Source: Planctomycetota bacterium (GTDB lineage: Bacteria; Planctomycetota; PLA2; JAEUHO01). From it: a stretch of 8,715 bases of DNA. A program made the position numbers and the translations under genes. Each line of letters opens with the position of its first letter. Position 1 is the first letter of the stretch. The DNA is taken from the NCBI GenBank assembly GCA_024639415.1, contig JAHEIK010000142.1, forward strand, positions 1 through 8,715, written 5' to 3'. The notes under the pieces are model-generated. The model saw only the letters and a list, made by a program, of their open reading frames with translations, had not been told where the DNA came from and did no database searches. Below, piece after piece: positions 1 to 8,399 of this stretch.

Positions 1-32
1 AGGTCGTCGAGGAGGGCCGCTGGCGCGATCAG

Positions 33-1523
33 ATGGCCTACCACTGGGTGTTCGCGGACGTGGAGCCCTTCGAGTTCGACACGTTCCCCTACGAGATCCA
101 CACCATCGAGAAGGTGGGCGTGCTGAGCCGCGAGCGCCGCGAGAAGGCAATTCGCGCTGCGGGCTACAACACGTTCCTGCTGCGCTCGGCCGACGTCGCG
201 ATCGACTTTCTCACCGACTCCGGCACCACGGCCATGAGCACGGATCAGTGGGCTGCGTACGAGGGCGTGCGAGCGAGCGCTACGACCAGCGACGAGTATC
301 ACGATCTGGTGGAGACGCTCCAGGAGATCACGAGCTACAAGCACATCATCCCGACGCACCAGGGCCGCGCTGCCGAGCACATCCTCAGCGAGATCATGAT
401 CAAGCCTGGGCAGATCGTGCCCGGGAACATGTACTTCACGACCACCAAGCTCCACCAGGAGCTTGCAGGTGGTGTCTTCCACGACGTGATCGTCGACGAG
501 GCACACCAGCCCACCAGCGAATACCCCTGGAAGGGCAACATCGACGTCGCGAAGCTCGACGCGCTCGTGCAGGAGCACGGCGCCGAGGCGATCGCCTACG
601 TCTCCTTCGAGCACTCCGTGAACATGGCCGGCGGGCAGCCGGTGAGCATGGACAACATGAAGGAGGTCTACAAGTACTGCGGGAAGCACAAGATCCCGGT
701 CTTCTTCGACGCCACGCGCTTCGTCGAGAACGCCTACATGATCCAGGAGCGGGATCACCGCTACCACGACGTGGCGGTCAGCGACATCCTGCGCGAGATG
801 ATGCTCTACGGCGACGGGTGCACGGTCAGCGGCAAGAAGGACTTCCTGATCAACATCGGCGGTTTGCTCGCGTTCCGTGACAACGCCACGTGGGCGAAGG
901 AGGCCGAGGAGCGCCTGCGGATCTACGAAGGCAACGTCACCGATGGCGGTCTGGCCACGCACGATCTCGCGGCGATCGGCAAGGGCGTCAAGGAGATGCT
1001 CGACGACCGCTACATCCGCTCGCGCATCCGCCAGACCCAGTTCCTGGGCAAGTTGTTGATGGACGGCGGCGTCCCGATCGTGACGCCTCCCGGGAGCCAC
1101 GCGATCTTCATCGATGCCAAGCGCTTCCTGCCGCACATCGACCAGGATGAATTCCCGGCGCAGCGCTTGGCGGCGGAGATCTACGTCGAGACGGGCGTGC
1201 GGCCCATGGAGCGCGGCAACGTGTCGAAGGGCCGCAATCCGGAGACCGGCGAGAACTACAGGCCGCCGCTCGAGTTGGTACGTCTGACGATTCCGCGCCG
1301 CGTCTACACGAACGACCACATGCGTGCCGTCGCCGAGGGCATCATCCGCCTCTACCAGAAGCGCGATGAGATCCACGGCCTGAAGTTCACGTACGAGCCG
1401 TCCAAGCTGCGCTTCTTCCAGAGCCGCTTCGAGGCGCTCACGGAGAGCACGGCCGGGTCGGCGGACGCCGCCGATACGGGGACCGCGGCCTCCCAGGACT
1501 CGCCGGAACCGCTGACGCACTGA
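33..1523 (+). CDS. Tyrosine phenol-lyase-like PLP-dependent beta-eliminating lyase
   Basis: This is a beta-eliminating lyase of the tryptophanase / tyrosine phenol-lyase (TPL) family, PLP fold type I, presumably cytoplasmic. Compared from memory with Citrobacter freundii TPL, most active-site residues are present: T61/S63 (TPL T49/S51), R112 (R100), F135-T136 (F123-T124), N197 (N185), D226 and R229 (D214, R217), the PLP lysine K269 in SGKKD (K257), M392 and R394 (M379, R381) and R417 (R404), with F461-F462 matching F448-F449. R381 and T124 separate TPL from tryptophanase, so it is closer to TPL. Oddly, the GDEAY segment holding catalytic Tyr71 and K+ ligand Glu69 reads VRASA (79-83) in an ungapped alignment, and Met288 is Asn301. 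The true substrate is therefore uncertain. About 16 extra N-terminal residues and a 27-residue Ala/Ser/Thr-rich C-terminal tail exceed the family core. The frame is open to the window's left edge and the AGGAGGG at 10-16 is rather far from the ATG, so the real start may lie upstream. Confidence 0.9.
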   Translation: MAYHWVFADVEPFEFDTFPYEIHTIEKVGVLSRERREKAIRAAGYNTFLLRSADVAIDFLTDSGTTAMSTDQWAAYEGVRASATTSDEYHDLVETLQEITSYKHIIPTHQGRAAEHILSEIMIKPGQIVPGNMYFTTTKLHQELAGGVFHDVIVDEAHQPTSEYPWKGNIDVAKLDALVQEHGAEAIAYVSFEHSVNMAGGQPVSMDNMKEVYKYCGKHKIPVFFDATRFVENAYMIQERDHRYHDVAVSDILREMMLYGDGCTVSGKKDFLINIGGLLAFRDNATWAKEAEERLRIYEGNVTDGGLATHDLAAIGKGVKEMLDDRYIRSRIRQTQFLGKLLMDGGVPIVTPPGSHAIFIDAKRFLPHIDQDEFPAQRLAAEIYVETGVRPMERGNVSKGRNPETGENYRPPLELVRLTIPRRVYTNDHMRAVAEGIIRLYQKRDEIHGLKFTYEPSKLRFFQSRFEALTESTAGSADAADTGTAASQDSPEPLTH

Positions 1524-1560
1524 GCTCCGCCTGCCGCTGCTGCGCGACGCGCCGGGATGG

Positions 1561-1585
1561 GCCGGCCCTCCTCAGGAGGGCCGGC
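1561..1585. terminator. Convergent-gene hairpin, candidate terminator
   Basis: A perfect 11-bp GC-rich stem (1561-1571 pairs with 1575-1585) has a 3-base loop, TCA. It lies 37 bases past the stop of the TPL-like gene and coincides with the end of the convergent archaemetzincin gene, whose TGA stop (minus strand) is exactly the loop. Neither side has a T-run, so intrinsic termination is uncertain. It may instead act as an mRNA 3' end stabiliser or as a terminator for both directions. Confidence 0.5.
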
Positions 1586-2142
1586 TCGCGGCCTCCGCCA
1601 GTTCCGCAGGCAGCGCCGCGAGGCAGCGCAGGCACCACGTGGTGCCGCGGTTGTCGAGGTCTTCCACCGTCGCCGCGAAGCGCATCACGCAGGCCCAGTC
1701 GCGGCAGTGCCCCAGGCCGCCGACGTGGCCGAGTTCGTGCAGGACCTCTCGCGCCACCCGGCGGATCGTCAGTCCGCGGTCCTCGGGCAGCCCGTAGAAG
1801 GCGGGGTCCAGTCGCGCCGCCGAGACGAGCACGGCACGACCGTCGTGTCGCGCGCGCCCGAAGAAGTGCGTGAAGATAGGGTGCCCGATGTCGCGGCCCG
1901 TCAGGCCGACGATCACGTGTCCGCGACGACCGTCGAGGGCCTCCAGCGCCTCGAGCAGATGGTCGGCGTCTGCCTGGTCCCGCCCGGGCAGCTCGAGCAG
2001 GGGCACGGAGGGCTGCGGCATGCGCAGGCGGATCGGCAGTCGCAGGAGCCGCGAGAGGTACTTCGCGACGTCGGAGGCCAGCGCGGCGCCCGAGGGTGCG
2101 ATCTCGAGCAACTCCAGCGCTGTGACGGCGGCCGACGGTTCG

Positions 2143-2153
<11 letters not shown>
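1572..2153 (-). CDS. amzA: Archaemetzincin family zinc metalloprotease
   Basis: A 193-residue protein with the archaemetzincin signature: HELGHVGGLGHC at 139-150 (zinc ligands H139, H143, H149, catalytic E140), then C155, the Met-turn M157, and a CxxC at C174/C177 (CLRC). This four-cysteine pattern, HExxHxxGxxHCx4CxM...CxxC, defines archaemetzincins, where the cysteines bind a second, structural zinc. The family are putative aminopeptidases or small metalloproteases with poorly known substrates. There is no signal peptide or membrane segment, so it is probably cytoplasmic. Its ATG lies inside the end of the response regulator gene (11-base overlap) with no clear Shine-Dalgarno sequence, which suggests translational coupling and co-transcription. 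It is the last gene of the minus-strand operon. No functional link to the redox genes upstream can be read from the sequence. Confidence 0.9.
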
Positions 2154-3536
<1,383 letters not shown>

Positions 3537-3540
<4 letters not shown>

Positions 3541-5198
3541 GATGCCTCATCCTCCTGCCCATTGCCGTCCTCCCCGACGCCGTCTGGCTGGGTCAAAGGG
3601 AGGCGAACGTGGAACGTCGTGCCCAGGCCGGGCTCCGAGACCACGTCGATGAATCCATGGTGGCGTTCGACGATTCCATACACGACGGAGAGGCCGAGCC
3701 CGACGCCTTCGCCCTCTTCCTTCGTCGTGAAGAACGGCTCGTAGATGTGCGGGAGCGCATCGGGCGGGATGCCGCAGCCGTCGTCTTCGATGCGCAGGAC
3801 GGCTCCGCCGATCGTGGTGTCCGGCGCCACGCGAACACGTAGCGTGCCGTCGCGCGCCATCGACTCCATGCCGTTCATCACGAGCGCGAGGATCAGTTGC
3901 TGGATCTGGTTCGGATCGCACTGGATCTTCGGCGTGCCCGGGACGATTTCGTGCTCCAGCGAGATGCGCTGGAGGTCGGCCTTGTGCTTGACGAGCAGCA
4001 GGCAGCGCTCGACGATCTCGGCGAGGTCCGTCTCGGCCAGCCGCACGCCGGGTGTCCTGCTGAAGGCCAGCAGATTGCGAACGATCGTGCCGCAGCGCTG
4101 GGTCTCCGACTCCATGAGCTTCAGCGCGCGCATGTGCTCTTCGGAGAAGCTGCAGCCTTCGTCGTCCTTCTCGTGCTGACGCCGCAGCAGGCGCGCGTAG
4201 GTCGCCACACCCGCGAGGGGGTTGTTGACCTCGTGCGCGACGACGGCGGCGAGCTTGCCGAGTGCGGCCATCTTCTCGACGACGAGCATGCGGCCGTGTG
4301 CGGACTCCAACTCGTCCGTCTTGTCCCGCACCCGCTGCTCGAGCTTGCGGCTCCACCCCTCGAGCTGCCCACGGGCCGTCTGCAGTTCCTCGACGGTCGC
4401 GTTCCACGTCTCCGTCATGGCGCCCAGCTCGTCTTCCGAGTGGACGACGGCGCGTGCGCTCAGGTCGCCACGCCCAACCTGCTCCGTGGCAACCGCCAGG
4501 CTCTGCACCGGGCGCAGGACCATGCGCCAGGTGAGGAAGTACGTGAGCGCCAGAAAGGCAGTCAGACCGGCGAGCAGTCCGACACCCAGCTGATGCTCCG
4601 AGTCGCGGATCAGGGCGTCCGTGGCGGCCAGCGGCATCTCGACGTCGATGACGCCCAGGACGCGCTGCTTCGCCGGGTGCTCGTGACAATCCGCCGTGGT
4701 GCAGGAGGGCTCGTTGTAGATCGGCGCGATGACGTCCAGGAAGCGCTCCCCCGCGGCGTTCTCGTGTATGCGGAAGCGCTCAGCGCGCGGCGGGTCGAAC
4801 TTGGGGGGCTCCTGGGCGTGGCAGACCTGGCAGACGAACTCGCTGCTGTCGACCTGCTGACCGACTTCGCCGTCGACCGTGGAACTCTTGACGTGGCCGG
4901 CGCGATCCAGCAGGCGGATGCGGGAGATGCCGGGCGAGTCGCCCAGCGTCCCGAGGATGCGATCCACCCGATCCATCTCGACGCGGAGCATCGCCTCGCG
5001 CGTGGCGCCGCGGACCAGGTTCGAGCACTGGTCCGCGGCCTGGCCGGTCAGACGCACCATGTGGTCCCGCTGGGTGGCGAGATTCCACCAACCCAGCAGG
5101 ACGAACATGGTGATGAGCAGCAGCCCCAGTGCCAAGCCGAAGCGAACGGCCAGATGCTGGTGCCACGCTCGTCGCCGTGGGGTGCCCATCGACGCCAT
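3537..5198 (-). CDS. Membrane sensor histidine kinase with periplasmic c-type haem motifs
   Basis: A 553-residue sensor kinase. TM1 is at about 20-39 and TM2 at about 204-224, enclosing a periplasmic domain of about 165 residues. That domain carries a classic haem-attachment motif CQVCH (123-127) and a second, CX4CH motif, CTTADCH (166-172), so it probably binds one or two covalent haems and senses redox state or a gas. A HAMP linker follows (about 225-277), then a short coiled coil, the H-box with phospho-acceptor H322 in AHEVNNPL, N-box N442, G1 DDGCGIP (472-478), F-box FFTTK (489-493) and G2 GVGLGLS. All kinase boxes are present. It starts 8 bases after the NrfD-like gene; a second Met at residue 4 is an equally possible start and neither has a clear ribosome binding site. 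It ends with a 4-base overlap into the response regulator gene. The C-terminal 15 residues are acidic. Confidence 0.93.
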
Positions 5199-5206
5199 GG
5201 GCCGGA

Positions 5207-6454
5207 TTATAGCCGCCCGGCCTCATCCGGAAGATCGAGGAACGTGCGCTCCCACGTGGTCTTTACGCCGTTCGCCGCCACCGGTTCTTCGATGTCGGCC
5301 GGGAGGACCGAGGGCACCTCGCTCGGAGGCGTCGTGCCGTGCTCCGCATAGACCGGGAAGTGCTTGGCGATGAAGCGGAAGGCTGCGAAGCCCAGCGCCA
5401 CGAACATCATCGTGATGGCGACTTCAGCCCATGACGGGATGTAGTGCCCGCCCTGGGCGGTCTCGAAGCCCGTCAGGCTCACATTCAGCCTGTTGACCAC
5501 GAAGCCCATCACCGCCAGCAGCGCGCCGGCGTAGAGGCCCCGCGTACTCATGCGGATCTTCGGGATCAGGAGCAGGGCCATCGGCAGCACGACGCCCAGG
5601 CCGAACTCGACCAGGAACAGGCAGGACTCGTAGGAGAAGCTGAAGGCCTCGGCCAGCATGCCGCGGTCCAGCAGGTCGTAGACACGCAGGAAGCCGAAGA
5701 GCCCCAGCACGCCGACCAGGGCGCGCCCGATCGTGCGCAGGAGCGGCACCTCGAGGCTCATCCCCAGGCTGCGTGCCGAGAGCTTGGACTCGATGATGAC
5801 CATCGCGAGTCCGACGCTCACGGCCGAGACCAGGAAGAGCAGCGGCAGCAGCGGCGTGTACCACAGTGCGTGCAGCTTGCCCGGCATGATCAGGTACATG
5901 GTGCCCAGCGACGACTGGTGCAGTGTCGAGAGCACGACGCCGGCGATCACCAGCGGCACCGAGATCATCTTCTGCACCTTGACCGCGCGCTTCCAGCGCA
6001 GCTTCTCGAACACCATCCCGGAGAACTCGAGCCCCAGGACCGTGCTGTAGAGCATCACGCACCAGGCGACCTCGAACATCACCGAGCTGGGGTTCCACAG
6101 GATCAGTGGATGCCAGATGTTCCAGGGGCGGCCGAGGTCGAACAGCAGCGCTGCCGACACCAGCAGGTACCCGAGGAACGCGGTGATGATGGCCGGTCGC
6201 ACGATCGGCCGCATGCGCTCGATGTGGAAGATGTAGACGACGGCCGTGATCACGAACCCGCCGGCTGCCAGCCCCACGCCGCACAGCAGGTCGAAGCCGA
6301 CCCACAGGCCCCAGGGATAGCTGTCCGAGAGGTTCGTGACCGAGCCCAGGCCCTGCGAGAAGCGCACGACCGTCAACACCAGTCCCATGGCGATGAGCAA
6401 GTAGAAGACGCCCCGCCAGAACGGCAACGGCGCTTGCCTTGTTGAAGTAGTCAC
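5207..6454 (-). CDS. HybB/NrfD-family integral membrane quinone-reactive subunit
   Basis: A polytopic protein of the NrfD/PsrC superfamily, most like HybB, the membrane subunit of hydrogenase-2-type complexes that exchanges electrons between a four-cluster ferredoxin and the quinone pool. About ten hydrophobic helices are visible (near 13-31, 56-78, 89-106, 125-146, 165-179, 200-221, 240-258, 276-296, 308-323, 342-362). HybB-like stretches include PWGLW followed by the Gly-rich helix (47-67), DLGRPW (106-111) and HQSSLGTMYLI (179-189). I chose a GTG start at 6454: it lies 8 bases after the ferredoxin stop, has a GGGGG Shine-Dalgarno-like run just upstream, and leaves 415 residues, close to the family length. 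An upstream in-frame ATG at 6556 would add 34 Arg-rich residues read from inside the ferredoxin gene and is unlikely. The last 45 or so residues form a non-membrane tail that goes beyond the family core. Confidence 0.9.
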   Translation of the reverse strand: MTTSTRQAPLPFWRGVFYLLIAMGLVLTVVRFSQGLGSVTNLSDSYPWGLWVGFDLLCGVGLAAGGFVITAVVYIFHIERMRPIVRPAIITAFLGYLLVSAALLFDLGRPWNIWHPLILWNPSSVMFEVAWCVMLYSTVLGLEFSGMVFEKLRWKRAVKVQKMISVPLVIAGVVLSTLHQSSLGTMYLIMPGKLHALWYTPLLPLLFLVSAVSVGLAMVIIESKLSARSLGMSLEVPLLRTIGRALVGVLGLFGFLRVYDLLDRGMLAEAFSFSYESCLFLVEFGLGVVLPMALLLIPKIRMSTRGLYAGALLAVMGFVVNRLNVSLTGFETAQGGHYIPSWAEVAITMMFVALGFAAFRFIAKHFPVYAEHGTTPPSEVPSVLPADIEEPVAANGVKTTWERTFLDLPDEAGRL

Positions 6455-6462
6455 GTTGCCCC

Positions 6463-7272
6463 CTACTGCCTGGCTTGGCCGTTGTGCTTGGGATCGACGC
6501 CGAGGCGCTTGGCCGCCTCGTGGGCGCGGACCTCGTCGCGCCGTGCTGTCAGCCACCAGAGCGCGCCCATCGTGGCGCCCGCGAAGATCGCGATGTTCGG
6601 GATCTTCGACAGGACGCGCCAGGTGCGCTCGGACAGCGGCTTGGTGCCGAGCTCGGGCTTGTAGCCGAGCAGGGTCTCCGCCGGGAAGGGCGAGATGAAC
6701 ATGACGTTCGTGCCGCCGATCTCGTGCTCGCCGTAGATGTGGTGGTGGTAGTCGTCCGGGTCTTCTTTGAAGCGCTCGCGCGCGTCGGCGATGAGCTCGT
6801 CACGCGTGCCGCAGACCGTGGCCTCGTTCGGGCATGCGTCTGCGCAGGCAGTGACCTCGCCCTTGGCTAGCCGGTCGTGGCACATGTCGCACTTGCGCAC
6901 CTCGGGCATCGGGCTGTCCCACTCGTAGCGCGGGATGTTGAACGGGCAGGCCGTCATGCAGTAGCGGCAGCCCATGCACTTCGAGGCGTCGTAGACCACC
7001 GGGCCTTCCGGGGTCTTCTCGAGCGCCGTGACAGGGCACACGCTGGCGCACGTCGGCTCGACGCAGTGCCGGCACAAGTTGCGGAGGCCGTACTCCTCGT
7101 CGTCGGGCGCGACCACGTTGCGGCATGCAGTGTAGGAGGTCGCCGACAGGTCCTTGACCTGCTCGTAGTCGCCCTCGAAGCCCTGCTTCTCCATGCAGGC
7201 GCCCACGCACTCGCCGCAGGCACTGCAGCGCGTGAGGTCGAAGAGGATTGCGTGCTGTTTTCCAGCTTCCAT
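6463..7272 (-). CDS. HybA-like ferredoxin with four [4Fe-4S] sites and a C-terminal membrane anchor
   Basis: A 269-residue iron-sulfur electron carrier of the HybA/DmsB/NrfC type. Sixteen cysteines fit four [4Fe-4S] clusters: C16/C19/C22/C26, C67/C70/C75/C79, C99/C102/C105/C109 and C128/C131/C143/C147. A hydrophobic helix at about 224-242 (IPNIAIFAGATMGALWWL) should anchor it to the membrane, as in HybA. It would pass electrons to or from the NrfD/HybB-like protein encoded 8 bases downstream. The start at 7272 is chosen because GGAG stands 6 bases before it; the ATG at 7278 abuts the GGAG directly. From this start there is no Tat signal, unlike E. coli HybA, so the clusters either face the cytoplasm or are exported with a partner. 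No catalytic partner gene is adjacent in the operon. Confidence 0.92.
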   Translation of the reverse strand: MEAGKQHAILFDLTRCSACGECVGACMEKQGFEGDYEQVKDLSATSYTACRNVVAPDDEEYGLRNLCRHCVEPTCASVCPVTALEKTPEGPVVYDASKCMGCRYCMTACPFNIPRYEWDSPMPEVRKCDMCHDRLAKGEVTACADACPNEATVCGTRDELIADARERFKEDPDDYHHHIYGEHEIGGTNVMFISPFPAETLLGYKPELGTKPLSERTWRVLSKIPNIAIFAGATMGALWWLTARRDEVRAHEAAKRLGVDPKHNGQARQ

Positions 7273-7309
7273 CGTCATCTCCAGGGATTGGCGCGGGGGG
7301 GGACCGGGC

Positions 7310-8032
7310 CTAGGAGGCCGCGCGGTCGTAGCCCTGCGTGAGGAGGAAGCCCTCGACCAGGCTCTTCCACTCCTCGGCCTCGACGTGGTCACCGAAATCC
7401 TGGGCAGGCTCGCCGCCGTCGGCGAAGACCGTGCCCGACATCGCCATCAGGCGATGGTCCAGGCGCTCGCTGGAGTCCTCCATCCAGCGCCGGGCAAGCG
7501 AGCCCGACAGCAGGTTGCGCACGTGCAGCGCGAGGTGGGGGGAGCGGATCTTGTAGAGCCAGCCGCGACCGTAGGGGTCCTTGGAGACCAGCTCGGGCTC
7601 GCCCTCCAGCTCCTTGTTGATGGCGACGACTTCGCCGGCCACCGGAGCGACCACGTCCGCCGCGCGGCCGTCGGTCTCGACGCAGGCGCCCTTGCCGCCC
7701 TGGAGCAGGTACTTGCCGATGTCCGGCAACTCGATGCCCTGCGCCTTGCCGAGCAGCCGGCGACCGAAGTCGTCGATGCCCACGGCGGCTGTGTCGGGCG
7801 AGGTCACCCGGATCCACGTGTGGCCCCGGTGATAGTGCAGTTGTTCCGGCATCTCGTAGCCGGCGACGAAGACGGGCTGGACAGCGGGCTCGGCGTCGTG
7901 AGCGACATCGACGGGTACCGGCACGGCTTCCCGCGCGTGGACCCCGGAGGTCGCCTCGACGTGCTTGCGGCTGAGCAGCCAGTCGATGGTGATGAAGACG
8001 GCGAACATGAGAATCGCCAGGAGTGCGGCCAT
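7310..8032 (-). CDS. Membrane-anchored GcvH-like protein lacking the lipoyl-lysine
   Basis: A 240-residue protein with an N-terminal hydrophobic anchor (about 2-20, then SRK), a variable linker (21-60) and a glycine-cleavage H-protein-like fold (about 61-165). The likeness to GcvH covers HTWIRV (71-76), VGIDDFGRRLLG, ELPDIG (101-106), the APVAGEVVAIN hammerhead region (129-139), ELVSKDPYGRGWLYKI (147-162) and is clear. The lipoylation motif ESVKAAS of GcvH aligns to ETDGRAA: the modified lysine is G122, with R123 next to it. It therefore should not carry lipoate or serve glycine cleavage. About 75 extra C-terminal residues have no family I recognise. As the first gene of an operon with HybA- and HybB-like subunits, it is more likely a structural or accessory part of that membrane redox complex (inference). 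An AAAGGAGG site 6 bases before the ATG supports this start. Confidence 0.85.
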   Translation of the reverse strand: MAALLAILMFAVFITIDWLLSRKHVEATSGVHAREAVPVPVDVAHDAEPAVQPVFVAGYEMPEQLHYHRGHTWIRVTSPDTAAVGIDDFGRRLLGKAQGIELPDIGKYLLQGGKGACVETDGRAADVVAPVAGEVVAINKELEGEPELVSKDPYGRGWLYKIRSPHLALHVRNLLSGSLARRWMEDSSERLDHRLMAMSGTVFADGGEPAQDFGDHVEAEEWKSLVEGFLLTQGYDRAAS

Positions 8033-8038
8033 CGTAGG

Positions 8039-8046
8039 CCTCCTTT
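8039..8046 (-). promoter_or_regulatory. Strong ribosome binding site
   Basis: AAAGGAGG on the minus strand, 6 bases before the ATG at 8032. It fixes the start of the GcvH-like gene. It is the best Shine-Dalgarno sequence in the operon, as expected for the first gene. Confidence 0.8.
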
Positions 8047-8059
8047 CGGGCGGGCTTGT

Positions 8060-8075
8060 CGCACGCCACGTGCCT
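8060..8075 (-). promoter_or_regulatory. Candidate sigma-54 (-24/-12) promoter
   Basis: On the minus strand the bases read AGGCACG-TGGC-GTGCG, against a consensus of TGGCACG-N4-TTGC(A/T). The invariant GG (8074-8073) and GC (8062-8061) have the required 10-base spacing and GGCACG is exact. The -12 box has G for T. Predicted transcription would start near 8049, giving a leader of about 17 bases that still contains the AAAGGAGG site. The operon it would drive encodes an NtrC-type activator. Confidence 0.55.
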
Positions 8076-8148
8076 CCGGGCGGTCTACTCAGGACTCATC
8101 CTCCCAACTCACTTGTTTGAAAAGGGTTACGCACATTCATCGGCTGTG

Positions 8149-8158
8149 GGGAGCTCCC
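8149..8158. repeat. Palindrome GGGAGCTCCC
   Basis: A perfect 10-bp palindrome, flanked by GTG and CAC arms with a one-base offset (TGTGG on the left, CACAC on the right). It lies about 105 bases upstream of the predicted sigma-54 transcript start. It could be an operator of a dimeric regulator, but it shares no sequence with the CTGTTGGATYC repeats. Confidence 0.3.
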
Positions 8159-8175
8159 ACACGCGGCGCCGGGGA

Positions 8176-8264
8176 CTGTTGGATCCAACCACACCCAAGC
8201 TGTTGGATTCGGCACCACGACGACACAACCTCTTGTTGAGCAACATGTTGTGTGAATCCAACAG
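8176..8264. promoter_or_regulatory. Cluster of CTGTTGGATYC repeats, candidate activator sites
   Basis: An 11-base motif occurs three times: CTGTTGGATCC at 8176-8186, CTGTTGGATTC at 8200-8210, and its exact reverse complement GAATCCAACAG at 8254-8264. The first copy is itself part of a perfect 12-bp palindrome, GTTGGATCCAAC (8178-8189). Copies two and three form an inverted repeat enclosing a second one, ACACAAC (8223-8229) with GTTGTGT (8247-8253), and further small dyads, TGTTG-AG-CAACA (8234-8245) and CAACATGTTG (8241-8250). The cluster lies about 130-215 bases upstream of the predicted sigma-54 transcript start, the usual place for enhancer sites of NtrC-family activators. The activator encoded in this operon is the natural candidate to bind it (inference). 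Confidence 0.55.
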
Positions 8265-8367
8265 TGCCGGACAGGCAGTGTGGCGAATCTCCACATCGAG
8301 GCGCCCCCAGAGCTGCCCGTCAGAGCGGCGGTTCGGCCCCGATTCGGCTGCTCTCCAGTAACGAAGA

Positions 8368-8399
8368 CCGGGGGCGCGACGTGTGCGTCGCGCCCCCGG
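8368..8399 (-). terminator. Strong intrinsic terminator
   Basis: A perfect 14-bp GC-rich stem (8368-8381 pairs with 8386-8399) with a TGTG loop (+ strand), 42 bases past the stop of the minus-strand gene ending at 8442. On the minus strand it is followed by the moderately T-rich TCTTCGTT. It separates that gene from the redox operon and supports a separate promoter for the latter. Confidence 0.8.

Noticed and set aside
3897..5351. A 484-residue plus-strand frame opposite the sensor kinase gene.
   Set aside because: It is the antisense of a gene with all kinase boxes intact. Long antisense frames are common in GC-rich DNA, and no family likeness is visible.
6455..6556. An upstream ATG at 6556 for the HybB/NrfD-like gene, adding 34 residues.
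   Set aside because: The added residues are Arg/Pro-rich, are read out of frame through the end of the ferredoxin gene, and do not resemble HybB N-termini. The GTG at 6454 has a Shine-Dalgarno-like run and natural operon spacing.
5207..7272. Calling the ferredoxin and membrane genes hybA and hybB of a hydrogenase.
   Set aside because: No hydrogenase small or large subunit or maturation gene is present in the window, so the symbols would imply a function the sequence does not support.
7295..7302. A run of eight G between the GcvH-like and ferredoxin genes as a phase-variation tract.
   Set aside because: It lies in a non-coding gap, so slippage would not shift a frame, and it is not placed between promoter elements.
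7273..7392. An upstream extension of the ferredoxin frame to 7392.
   Set aside because: It overlaps the end of the GcvH-like gene, has an Arg/Ser/Pro-rich shadow composition, and the GGAG site supports the start at 7272.
7310..8032. Annotation as a working glycine cleavage H protein.
   Set aside because: The lipoyl-lysine is absent, the protein is membrane anchored and has a long extra C-terminus, and no glycine cleavage genes are nearby.
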